This document shows positions 36,462-44,185 of a stretch of 64,000 nt of DNA, in pieces. Positions within the stretch are counted from its first letter, which is position 1. Every line of letters starts with the position of its first letter. The notes under the pieces are model-generated. The model worked only from the letters and a program-made list of their open reading frames with translations. It did not search any database and was not told where the DNA came from. The position numbers and the translations under genes are program-made. This DNA is from Brevundimonas sp. (GTDB lineage: Bacteria; Pseudomonadota; Alphaproteobacteria; Caulobacterales; Caulobacteraceae): positions 124,001 to 188,000 of the forward strand of contig NZ_JACESA010000001.1 of NCBI RefSeq assembly GCF_013912065.1, in the 5' to 3' direction.

Positions 36462-37748
36462 GTGTCAGACGCAAAAAACATTTCGCCGACCGCCAAGAAC
36501 GGTCGCGTTCTTTTCGCCAGTCTGATCGGCACCACGATCGAGTTCTACGACTTCTACATCTACGCCACGGCGGCGGTGCTGGTGTTTCCGCGCCTGTTCT
36601 TTCCCGGCGCAGATCCGACCACGGCAATGCTGTCGTCCTTCGCCACCTTCTCCATCGCCTTTTTTGCGCGCCCCGTCGGCGCCCTGGCCTTTGGCCATTT
36701 CGGGGACCGGGTGGGGCGCAAGGCGACCCTGGTGGCGGCACTGATGACCATGGGGGTGTCGACCGTCGCCATCGGACTGTTGCCGACGCATCAGACGGCT
36801 GGCGTGCTGGCGCCGCTGCTGCTGGCCCTGTGCCGGTTCGGACAGGGGCTGGGCCTGGGCGGCGAATGGGGCGGGGCCGTGCTGCTGGCCACCGAGAACG
36901 CCCCGCCGGGCAAAAAGGCCTGGTTCGGCATGTTCCCGCAGCTGGGGGCGCCGATCGGCTTCATCCTGTCGACCACCTCCTTCATAGTCCTGACCTCGAC
37001 CATGAGCGAGAGCCAGTTCGAGACCTGGGGATGGCGTATCCCGTTCGTGGCCAGCGCGGTCCTGGTTCTGGTCGGCCTGTGGGTGCGGCTGAAGATCACC
37101 GAAACGCCAGAGTTCCAGCAGGCGCTGGACCGGAACGAACAGCTGAAGGCCCCGGCCGTAACCCTGTTCACACGTCACAAGGCGGCGTTGTTCCTGGGGA
37201 CCTTCAGCGGGGTGACGACCTTCACCCTCTTCTATCTGATGACCGTCTTCGCCCTGGGCTGGGCGACGACAGGCATGGGGTTGGCGCGGGCGGACATCCT
37301 GCCGATCCAGTTGATCGGAGTGCTGTTCTTCGCCGCCTTTATTCCGGTGACCGCCCTGCTGGCCGACAAGTACGGCCAGGCCCGAGTGCTGATCGCCTCG
37401 TCCATCGGCATCGGCCTGTTCGGCGCCTTGTTCGCCCCGCTGTTCGCAGCGGGCCTGACCGGGCTCCTGATCTTCTTCGCCCTGGGATTTGGGCTGATGG
37501 GCTGCACCTATGGACCGATAGGCGCGGCCATGGCGCGGCCCTTCCCGACGACGGTTCGTTATACGGGGGCGTCGATGGCCTTCAATCTGGCCGGCATCGT
37601 CGGGGCGTCGCTGGCGCCCTATCTGGCGACCTGGCTGGCGCGAAACTATGGACTGGCGGCGGTGGGCGGCTATCTGGCCGTATCCGCCTCCGTCACCATA
37701 CTGGCCCTGTGGGGAATGGCGCGGCTGAGCCCGGAGACCGAGCTCTAG
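36462..37748 (+). CDS. MFS transporter, metabolite:H+ symporter type
   Basis: This 428-residue MFS protein of the metabolite:H+ symporter subfamily (relatives of ProP, KgtP and ShiA) shows the signature openings TTIEFYDFYIYATAA and FGHFGDRVGRKATL, the latter being the loop 2-3 motif, and LCRFGQGLGLGGEWGGA. Twelve membrane segments can be drawn. Substrate is not clear; a dicarboxylate, shikimate or compatible solute is possible. The start is taken as GTG 36462, with AGGA about eight bases upstream; a GTG at 36396 that overlaps hrpB is the alternative. It ends four bases inside the convergent methyltransferase gene. Confidence 0.88.
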   Translation: MSDAKNISPTAKNGRVLFASLIGTTIEFYDFYIYATAAVLVFPRLFFPGADPTTAMLSSFATFSIAFFARPVGALAFGHFGDRVGRKATLVAALMTMGVSTVAIGLLPTHQTAGVLAPLLLALCRFGQGLGLGGEWGGAVLLATENAPPGKKAWFGMFPQLGAPIGFILSTTSFIVLTSTMSESQFETWGWRIPFVASAVLVLVGLWVRLKITETPEFQQALDRNEQLKAPAVTLFTRHKAALFLGTFSGVTTFTLFYLMTVFALGWATTGMGLARADILPIQLIGVLFFAAFIPVTALLADKYGQARVLIASSIGIGLFGALFAPLFAAGLTGLLIFFALGFGLMGCTYGPIGAAMARPFPTTVRYTGASMAFNLAGIVGASLAPYLATWLARNYGLAAVGGYLAVSASVTILALWGMARLSPETEL

Positions 37749-38554
37749 GTCCCGTCGGTGGCGGCGTAGACCATAATCCCGGTCGCGATGGCCAGGTTCA
37801 GGCTGTCGGCCCGGCCCCGCATCGGGATCTTGACGTTGAGGTCGCAGGCGGCGGCCAGTTCGTCGGTCAGGCCCGCCTGTTCGTTGCCCATCAGGATCAG
37901 CGACGGCTGGCGCATCACGGCCGAGCGGTGGCTGACGGAGGCGTCCAGGCGGGTGCCGACCACGCTGCCGGGCCAGGTCTTGCGCCAGGCCAAGAAGGCC
38001 TCCGGCTCGGTCCGAGTGATCGAGACGGCGAAGACCGAGCCCATGGTGGCCCGCACGGCCTCGACCGAATAGGGGTCGACGCAGTCGCCGATCAGTATGA
38101 CCCCGCCGCATCCGGCCGCGTCGGCGGTGCGGATGATGGTGCCCAGATTGCCTGGGTCACGGACCTGCTCCAGGGCCACCCAGCAGGGCGCGGATGTGGG
38201 GTCCAGGCTGTCCAGGGGCGCATAGACCTGATCGAACACGCCGAGCACGGTCTGGGGATTGTCGCGGCGGCTGATCTTTTCGAGGATGGCGTGGGTGACA
38301 ATGACGATGTCGCCGCCGGCGTTGCGTGTCTCTGCCTTGGCCCGGTCCAGCAGGGGATGGGGGCGGGCGTCTTCGCCGACCAGCAGCATCCGGGGCGCGC
38401 GGCCCAGGTCCAGGGCCTCACCAATGAACTTCAAACCCTCCGCCAGGAAGGCGCCGGTCAGGTCGCGTTCTTTGCGCATATGCAGGGCGCGAACGCTCTT
38501 GATCGTGTCGTTGGTCAGGGAGGTGATGACCCGGTATTCGTCCTTGGCGCTCAT
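37745..38554 (-). CDS. SpoU/TrmH-family RNA 2'-O-methyltransferase
   Basis: This 269-residue RNA ribose methyltransferase of the SPOUT class has an N-terminal RNA-binding domain (RVITSLTNDTIKSVRALHMRKER, in parts) and the knotted SAM-binding domain with the motifs RDPGNLGTIIRTADA, MGNEQAGL and IPMRGRADSLNLAIA. Such enzymes modify 23S rRNA or tRNA; the site is not known. The ATG overlaps the stop of the upstream methyltransferase gene (ATGA), so the two RNA methyltransferases are probably translated together. Confidence 0.9.
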   Translation of the reverse strand: MSAKDEYRVITSLTNDTIKSVRALHMRKERDLTGAFLAEGLKFIGEALDLGRAPRMLLVGEDARPHPLLDRAKAETRNAGGDIVIVTHAILEKISRRDNPQTVLGVFDQVYAPLDSLDPTSAPCWVALEQVRDPGNLGTIIRTADAAGCGGVILIGDCVDPYSVEAVRATMGSVFAVSITRTEPEAFLAWRKTWPGSVVGTRLDASVSHRSAVMRQPSLILMGNEQAGLTDELAAACDLNVKIPMRGRADSLNLAIATGIMVYAATDGT

Positions 38555-39492
38555 CCCCGGCTCCAGCGCGCGAAGAAGGACAGGCCGATGGAGCGCGCTT
38601 CTGGGCCGTCTTCGGACAGGGCCAGTTCGCCCCAGTCGATGCGGCCGCCGCGATCTTGGGTCGCCTCGGCCATTAGATGGGCCAGCGACAGGCCGGACAC
38701 CCGCGCGGCATAGGCGTTCAGCAACAGGAAGTCGGCGTCGTCGGACAGAAGGGCGGCGCAATCCTTCAGCAGGGCGGGCATATCCTCGAACAGCCGCCAG
38801 ACTTCGCCGGTCGGGCCGCGTCCGTATTTGGGCGGGTCCAGGATGATCCCGTCGTATCGAGAGCCGCGACGAACCTCGCGGGCTACATATTTGCGGGCGT
38901 CCTCGACGATCCAGCGGATCGGACGATCGGACAGGCCGGACTGTTCGGCGTTCTCGCGGGCGTAGTTGACCGACTTCTTCGACGCATCGACGTGGGTGAC
39001 CTCGGCGCCCGCGGCGGCGGCGGCAAGGCTGGCGACGCCGGTATAGCCGAACAGATTGAGAATCTTCGGGACTTTTCCAGTGGCGCTATCGCCCTTCGGG
39101 CTGCTTGAGCGCGTGAACGCTCGCACCCGGCCATCCAGCCACTCCCAGTTCGCCGCCTGTTCGGGGAAGAAGGCCAGATGGCGGAAAGGGGTGAAACGGC
39201 CGGTGAATTTCACATTGCGCCAGGACAGGGGGAAGGCGTCGATGGGTCCGTGCCGGTCGAACTTCCAGCGGCCGGAGTCTTCCTCTTCCTGCTGCGGGTC
39301 GAACTGGGCGTTGGCCCTGTCGAAGGCCGAGGGATCGCGGGGTGACCAGAAACACTGAGGCTCGGGTCGGACCACCGTATAGGGGCCGTAGCGCTCCAGC
39401 TTTTTGCCATCGCCGGAATCCAGCAGGGCGTAGTCTGACCAGCCGGTGGTCACGAGGGTTTCGGGTGTGGGAGAGAGCAGGGGCGCCATCAT
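38551..39492 (-). CDS. Class I SAM-dependent RNA methyltransferase (RlmI/RlmK-like)
   Basis: This 313-residue Rossmann-fold methyltransferase resembles the 23S rRNA (cytosine) methyltransferases of the RlmI type without their PUA domain. Motif I is LNLFGYTGVASLAAAAAG, motif II is THVDASKKSVNYARENAE, and motif IV is DPPKYGRGPTGEVW. It precedes the SpoU-type methyltransferase with an ATGA overlap. Two adjacent ATG codons (39492 and 39489) can start it; no strong ribosome-binding site is visible. Confidence 0.85.
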   Translation of the reverse strand: MMAPLLSPTPETLVTTGWSDYALLDSGDGKKLERYGPYTVVRPEPQCFWSPRDPSAFDRANAQFDPQQEEEDSGRWKFDRHGPIDAFPLSWRNVKFTGRFTPFRHLAFFPEQAANWEWLDGRVRAFTRSSSPKGDSATGKVPKILNLFGYTGVASLAAAAAGAEVTHVDASKKSVNYARENAEQSGLSDRPIRWIVEDARKYVAREVRRGSRYDGIILDPPKYGRGPTGEVWRLFEDMPALLKDCAALLSDDADFLLLNAYAARVSGLSLAHLMAEATQDRGGRIDWGELALSEDGPEARSIGLSFFARWSRG

Positions 39493-39507
39493 GCGGCTGA
39501 TAGGCGG

Positions 39508-40908
39508 TCAGGCGGCCTCACGTCCAGCGTCCAGCACGACGACGGGCGCGCATTCCGCGTCGATCTCCGCATCATGGGCGGTCTTGTCCCAGACGTGGGG
39601 GGCCACGATCAGCCGCCAGACCGCATGGGCGAGGGCCAGGCTGAGCAGGGACCAATAGGCGGGCGCCGCCAGCATGTCTGTGAGCCTGTAGTCCAGTCCG
39701 GCCCGCCGCGCGCCGACGGCGCAGCCCATCCAGGCGGCGATGACGCCCACGGCCAGGACAGCGCAAGAGGCCAAAGGGGTTTCGGGCGCTATTCCGGCAT
39801 GCAGCCCAACCATCAGGGCCGAGGCGATCCAAGCCAGGGCCGGGGCATGGCAGGCGGCCGAGACGATGGCCGCGCCCAGGGTCATAACGAGAGAAAGGAG
39901 ACCGCGTTTTCCGAGCGCGAAGGGCGCACGGGTATGAACGCCCCAAGTCTGCATATAGCCCTTCAGCCAGCGGGTGCGTTGCGGCAGCCAGCGCTCCAGG
40001 CCGCCGGGCGGGGTTTCCCAGGTCGGACTGTTCAACACCCCCAACCGCCAGCCGGCCGACCATAGCCGGAAGCCCAGATCGGCGTCCTCGGTCACATTAT
40101 GGGCGTCCCAGCCGCCGACGCCGCGCAGGGCCGCGGTGCGCAGATGATTGCTGGTGCCGCCTAATGGAAAGGGCAGGTTCAGACGGGCCATGCCAGGCAG
40201 ATTGACCTCGAACAGGGCCGCATATTCGAAAGCGAACTGCCGGTCGAGGAAGCTGGACAGGTCGGCGCCGGTGCGACGGATGCGCAGCGGCGCCTGGAGG
40301 CAACCCAGTCGCGGCGCCTCGGCGAACCGGGCCGCCGCCTCGCGCAACTGGCCGGGATCGGGCGCATCCTCGGCGTCATAGATGGTGATCAGTTCGCCGG
40401 TGGCGAAGGATAGGGCGTGGTTCAGGGCGCGCGGCTTGGTCTGGGGGCTTCCCGGAGGGACGACGATGATCTTCAGCCAGTCGGGACGGTGCGCGGCCAT
40501 GGCGGCGTTAAGTGTGGCGCAGTCGTGGGCCTCCAGCACCAGAAAGCCCTCGAGCTGGCGCCGGGGATAGTCGATGCGCGACAGGCGCTGGATCAACTGA
40601 GGCACGACGGCGGCCTCGTCGTGCAGGGCGGCCATTATGGTGTAGCGGGGCCAGCGCCGGGGACGCGCGGGGGGCGAAAGAGGGCGGAGACTGGCGACGG
40701 CCAGAGCGGTCCGCCACACGGCCGCTATGACGAAGCCGGCCTGGAGCGCGATCACCCATCCCGCCAGGGTGGAGCGCGGCCACGCGGCGAGGGCGGCGAT
40801 CAGGATCGCAGTCAGGACCGCGACGACCACAGCCTGCCAGGCCGTCGGCGTTCGCTGCGCTGCGCCGATCCTCTCCCGCTCCATCGTCGTTCGCCCCATC
40901 CGCCCCAT
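39508..40908 (-). CDS. Family 2 glycosyltransferase, membrane-bound, processive type
   Basis: This protein of about 466 residues is an inner-membrane glycosyltransferase of family GT2, of the cellulose-synthase-like or N-acetylglucosaminyltransferase plan. Two N-terminal hydrophobic segments precede the catalytic domain, which has the DxD-like YDAEDAPD, the acceptor motif TEDADLGFRLW and QRTRWLKGYMQ, the Q-x-x-R-W element of processive enzymes. Four more membrane segments follow. No partner genes for polysaccharide export are next to it. Several starts are possible (40908, 40899, 40884). Confidence 0.85.
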   Translation of the reverse strand: MGRMGRTTMERERIGAAQRTPTAWQAVVVAVLTAILIAALAAWPRSTLAGWVIALQAGFVIAAVWRTALAVASLRPLSPPARPRRWPRYTIMAALHDEAAVVPQLIQRLSRIDYPRRQLEGFLVLEAHDCATLNAAMAAHRPDWLKIIVVPPGSPQTKPRALNHALSFATGELITIYDAEDAPDPGQLREAAARFAEAPRLGCLQAPLRIRRTGADLSSFLDRQFAFEYAALFEVNLPGMARLNLPFPLGGTSNHLRTAALRGVGGWDAHNVTEDADLGFRLWSAGWRLGVLNSPTWETPPGGLERWLPQRTRWLKGYMQTWGVHTRAPFALGKRGLLSLVMTLGAAIVSAACHAPALAWIASALMVGLHAGIAPETPLASCAVLAVGVIAAWMGCAVGARRAGLDYRLTDMLAAPAYWSLLSLALAHAVWRLIVAPHVWDKTAHDAEIDAECAPVVVLDAGREAA

Positions 40909-41017
40909 TGGGATATACAACTAGAAATACTCATTACGTGCAACTGCGTTATGCGAGACCGATTGGCGCCGGTGACGGATTGTCGCTATTCAAGGCGCGC
41001 CTGATCCGGAGTCGCCC

Positions 41018-41647
41018 TTGTCCGTCGTTTCGCCATCCTCGCGTTCCAGCCGTAAACCCAAGGGCGAAGGCCATTCGCGACGCGGTGAAATTCTCGCCGC
41101 CGCTGAACGCATCTTCGTCGAGCACGGCTACGAGGGGGCGACCATCCGCAAGATTGCGGACGAGGTCGGGCTGTCATCGACGGCCCTCTATATGCATTTT
41201 CCTGACAAGGGAGCGATCCTGCAGGAGATTTGTCGCCACGCCTTCGGCGAGTTGATCGCGGCGACAGAGTCGTTGTCAGCGATGGACGGACCGCCCGAGG
41301 TCCGTCTGCGCCGCCTGATCGAGGCCTATGTCGATTTCGGTTTCGAATACCCGAACGCCTATCGACTGATCTATCTGACCCGGCCCGCCGAGGCCCGCGA
41401 GGGCGCACAGAGCCTGGCCCAGGAACTGGGCGCCGACGTCTTTTCGGCTTTTGAAGCCCTTGTGGCAGAGGCGATCCAGTCGGGGCGGATGGCAGGAGAT
41501 CCGCGCGCCGTCGCTCAGGCGATCTGGGCCTCGGCCCATGGCGTCGTCTCCCTGATGATCACCAAGCCCTATTTCCCCTGGGTCGATCGCGACGCTCTGG
41601 TGAAGACCACGCTGGACGCCGTCTTCGCGGGCTTGATGAAGCCATGA
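41018..41647 (+). CDS. TetR/AcrR-family transcriptional regulator
   Basis: This 209-residue TetR-type repressor has its helix-turn-helix in residues about 22-68: RRGEILAAAERIFVEHGYEGATIRKIADEVGLSSTALYMHFPDK, given here as the family pattern in parts. The C-terminal domain resembles the TetR_C_33/WHG type. The start is TTG 41018 with GGAG six bases upstream. Its stop overlaps the start of the ABC substrate-binding gene (ATGA), so it is translated together with the importer it probably controls. No clear palindrome was found in the 109 bases upstream. Confidence 0.92.
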   Translation: MSVVSPSSRSSRKPKGEGHSRRGEILAAAERIFVEHGYEGATIRKIADEVGLSSTALYMHFPDKGAILQEICRHAFGELIAATESLSAMDGPPEVRLRRLIEAYVDFGFEYPNAYRLIYLTRPAEAREGAQSLAQELGADVFSAFEALVAEAIQSGRMAGDPRAVAQAIWASAHGVVSLMITKPYFPWVDRDALVKTTLDAVFAGLMKP

Positions 41648-42447
41648 ACCCTGGGGGGGGCGCGGCGCTGGCGGTCATGGTTCTGGCCCTCGCCCAGACC
41701 GCCGAAGCGCGCCCGCAAAGGATCATGGCGCTGGATCAGTGCGCCGATCAATATGTGTTGGCCCTGGCGCCCGACGCCGATCTGGCCCTGTCGCCGCGCG
41801 CCGACGATCCCGACGCCTGGCTGCGACGCGAGGCCGCCGGCCATCGCCGCCTACGCCCGACGCTGGAGGCGGCGGTCGGGTTCAAGCCGGATGTCGTGGT
41901 CCGCTACTGGGGCGGCGAGCCTCGGCTGTTGAATGCGCTGGAAAGACGTGGCGTGAAGGTGGTCACCATAGAGGACGCGAACGATCTGGCCGGGGTGAAG
42001 GCAAACCTTCGCGCGACGGCGAAGGCGCTGGGCCAGGTCGAGCGGGGCGCCCGGCTGGAGCGGACCATGCAGGCCAAGCTGGATCGCGCCGCCCCGGCCC
42101 CTGGAGCGTCCAGGCCGGGCGCCGTCTATCTGACCGCCGGCGGTTTCACGTCCGGTCCCGGCACGCTGATGGATGCGATGCTGCGGGCCGCCGGGTTTCA
42201 CAACCTGACCCAGGCGCCGGGGTTCGGGGCGATCAGCGTCGAGCGGATCGCGCTGGAGCCGCCGATCCGGTTCGTGCTGGGCTTCTTTGATCAACTGCGG
42301 TCCGACTGGCGCGGACCGGGACGTCATCCCGTCGTTCGGCGGGCGGCCAAGGGACGAACGGCGGCCAGCCTGCCTGCGGCGGTGCTGACCTGTCCGGCCT
42401 GGTTCGCCGCGGACGGAGTCGAGATGATGGCGAAGGGCCGGCCATGA
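41644..42447 (+). CDS. ABC importer substrate-binding protein (BtuF/FhuD-like)
   Basis: This 267-residue periplasmic binding protein of class III (TroA/BtuF fold) has a signal peptide ending near AEA. The mature domain starts RIMALDQCADQYVLAL, which is typical of cobalamin, haem or iron-siderophore binders, and continues with GFKPDVVV and RRGVKVVTIED. The rigid central helix lies near residues 115-150. The ligand is unknown. It overlaps tetR by four bases and the permease gene by four bases. Confidence 0.85.
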   Translation: MNPGGGAALAVMVLALAQTAEARPQRIMALDQCADQYVLALAPDADLALSPRADDPDAWLRREAAGHRRLRPTLEAAVGFKPDVVVRYWGGEPRLLNALERRGVKVVTIEDANDLAGVKANLRATAKALGQVERGARLERTMQAKLDRAAPAPGASRPGAVYLTAGGFTSGPGTLMDAMLRAAGFHNLTQAPGFGAISVERIALEPPIRFVLGFFDQLRSDWRGPGRHPVVRRAAKGRTAASLPAAVLTCPAWFAADGVEMMAKGRP

Positions 42448-43433
42448 GCCGGACGGCGCGTCTGTGTCTGTTACTGGGCTTGGCGATCGTCGCGGCCCTG
42501 GCGGCGGCGGTTCTGGTCGGGGAGACGCCCTTCGATGGCGGTCAGTATGCGGCGGCCTTTGGCGATCCGGCGTCCGGGCCTTGGGAAGTGCTGTGGCAGG
42601 TGCGGGCGCCGAGGGCGGTTTGCGCCCTGGTGGTCGGGGCGGCCCTGGGTCTGGCGGGGGCGGTGATGCAGGGATTGCTGCGCAACCCGCTGGCGGATCC
42701 CGGCGTGTTGGGCGTGTCGGCGACGGCGGCCCTTGGGGCGGCGCTGGCCATAGTTTTAGGCGGGGCGGGCGTGACGGGACTGGTCGAGGGCTCGGCCCTG
42801 GCCGGGGCGGCCGCCGCGGGCGGGCTGTTGATCGTGGCTTCCAGTCTGGTCCGGGCCCCCGAGGCCCTGATCCTGTTCGGGGTCGCCCTGTCCAGTTTCG
42901 CCGGCGCCGCGACGGCCCTGATCTTCAATCTTTCTCCGTCGCCCATCGCCCAGGCCGAGGTAATGGCCTGGCTGCTGGGGTCGGTGCAGAACCGAAGCTG
43001 GATCGACGTGGCCTGGGTCACGCCTGCGGTTGTGGTCGCGGCGGTCTTCGCCGGTCTGTCGGCGAGCGGACTGCGTATGTTGACGCTGGGCGACGAGGCG
43101 GCGGCGGCCTCGGGCCTGTCGATGGGGCGGCTGCGGGTATTCGCCCTGATCGCGGCGGCGGTGGCGACCGGAGCGGCAGTGGCGGTGGCCGGGGTGATCG
43201 GCTTCGTCGGTCTGGCGGCGCCCCATCTGGTGCGGGCGGCCGTGCGGGGCGATGCGGGACGAATACTGGCCCCTTCGGCCCTGGCGGGCGGTCTGATGCT
43301 GGTGGTCGCCGACCTGCTGGCCCGCCTGACGCCGACGGATCAGGAACTGAAGCTGGGGGTGTTCACCGCCTTGATCGGCGCGCCCCTTTTCGCCCTGATC
43401 GCTTGGCGCGCGGCGCGGGAGTGGCGGTTGTGA
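42444..43433 (+). CDS. ABC importer permease (BtuC/FecCD family)
   Basis: This 329-residue permease of the FecCD/BtuC family has about ten membrane segments. Family marks are the RAPRAVCALVVGAALGLAGAVMQGLLRNPLADPGVLG region (seen in pieces near residues 50-90) and the late FVGLAAPHLVRAAVRGDAGR coupling block. It functions as a dimer with two ATPase subunits in type II import. It overlaps both neighbours (ATGA upstream, GTGA downstream). Confidence 0.93.
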   Translation: MSRTARLCLLLGLAIVAALAAAVLVGETPFDGGQYAAAFGDPASGPWEVLWQVRAPRAVCALVVGAALGLAGAVMQGLLRNPLADPGVLGVSATAALGAALAIVLGGAGVTGLVEGSALAGAAAAGGLLIVASSLVRAPEALILFGVALSSFAGAATALIFNLSPSPIAQAEVMAWLLGSVQNRSWIDVAWVTPAVVVAAVFAGLSASGLRMLTLGDEAAAASGLSMGRLRVFALIAAAVATGAAVAVAGVIGFVGLAAPHLVRAAVRGDAGRILAPSALAGGLMLVVADLLARLTPTDQELKLGVFTALIGAPLFALIAWRAAREWRL

Positions 43434-44185
43434 ACCTGCTGACGTTCAAAGGCGTCCGCGCCAGCCTGGGGCAGGTGCGGGTTCTCGACGGGATCGACAT
43501 CGCCGTGAAGGCGGGCGAGGTGACGGCCCTGTGCGGTCCGAACGGCGCGGGCAAGTCCAGCGTCATCCGCGCGGCGGCGGGACTTCTGCCGGTCGAAGCC
43601 GGCGAGGTCCGTCTGAGCGACGTGGCTATAGGACGGCTCTCGCCGCGCCAAAGGGCCGAGCGCGTCGCCTATCTGCCGCAGGAGCGCCGGATCGCCTGGA
43701 ACCTGCCGGCCGTCGAGGTGGCCGCCCTGGGAGCACCCTTCCTGTCGGGCGAGGCTGCGCTGGCGAAGGCGGCGGCTTCGCTGGAGGCGGTCGGCGCGGG
43801 GCATCTGGCGGATCGAGGCGTGGCCGACATGTCGGGCGGGGAGCGGGCGCGTGTCCTGTTGGCCCGCGCCCTGACGACGCAGGCGCCTCTGATGCTGGCT
43901 GACGAGCCGATCGCAGGACTGGATCCGGACGCCCAGCGACTGGTGCTGGAACGGCTGAAGGCGCGGGCAGAGGCGGGGGCGGGGGTTCTGGTCAGTCTGC
44001 ACGACCTGACCCTGGCCGCCGCCTTTGCGGATCGGGTGATCGTGTTGGATCGAGGCCGGGTAATCGCCGACGCGGCCCCGATCACTGCCCTGGCGCCGAC
44101 GGTGCTGCGACAGGTGTTCGGACTGGACGCCCGCTGGGTCGAAGGACCGGACGGGCCGCTGTTGGCGGCCCGCCGGACTCAGTAG
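43430..44185 (+). CDS. ABC importer ATP-binding protein (BtuD/FecE-like)
   Basis: This 251-residue ATPase of a type II importer has Walker A GPNGAGKSS, Q-loop LPQE, signature MSGGERARVLLARAL, Walker B LMLADEPIAGLD and switch His in SLHDL. The start is GTG 43430, which overlaps the permease stop as GTGA, with GGGAG about nine bases upstream. It completes a tetR / binding protein / permease / ATPase operon. It overlaps the convergent lytic transglycosylase gene by seven bases. Confidence 0.93.
   Translation: MNLLTFKGVRASLGQVRVLDGIDIAVKAGEVTALCGPNGAGKSSVIRAAAGLLPVEAGEVRLSDVAIGRLSPRQRAERVAYLPQERRIAWNLPAVEVAALGAPFLSGEAALAKAAASLEAVGAGHLADRGVADMSGGERARVLLARALTTQAPLMLADEPIAGLDPDAQRLVLERLKARAEAGAGVLVSLHDLTLAAAFADRVIVLDRGRVIADAAPITALAPTVLRQVFGLDARWVEGPDGPLLAARRTQ

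Noticed and set aside
33907-36741. 944-residue open frame on the minus strand
   Set aside because: It lies opposite hrpB, is made of low-complexity Arg/Pro/Gln-rich sequence with no domain, and arises from codon bias of the high-GC coding strand.
36413-38713. 766-residue open frame on the plus strand
   Set aside because: It overlaps the MFS gene in another frame and the methyltransferase gene on the other strand; no conserved motif is present.
40921-41017. Cobalamin riboswitch before the tetR-ABC operon
   Set aside because: The interval is under 100 bases and lacks the B12-box pattern.
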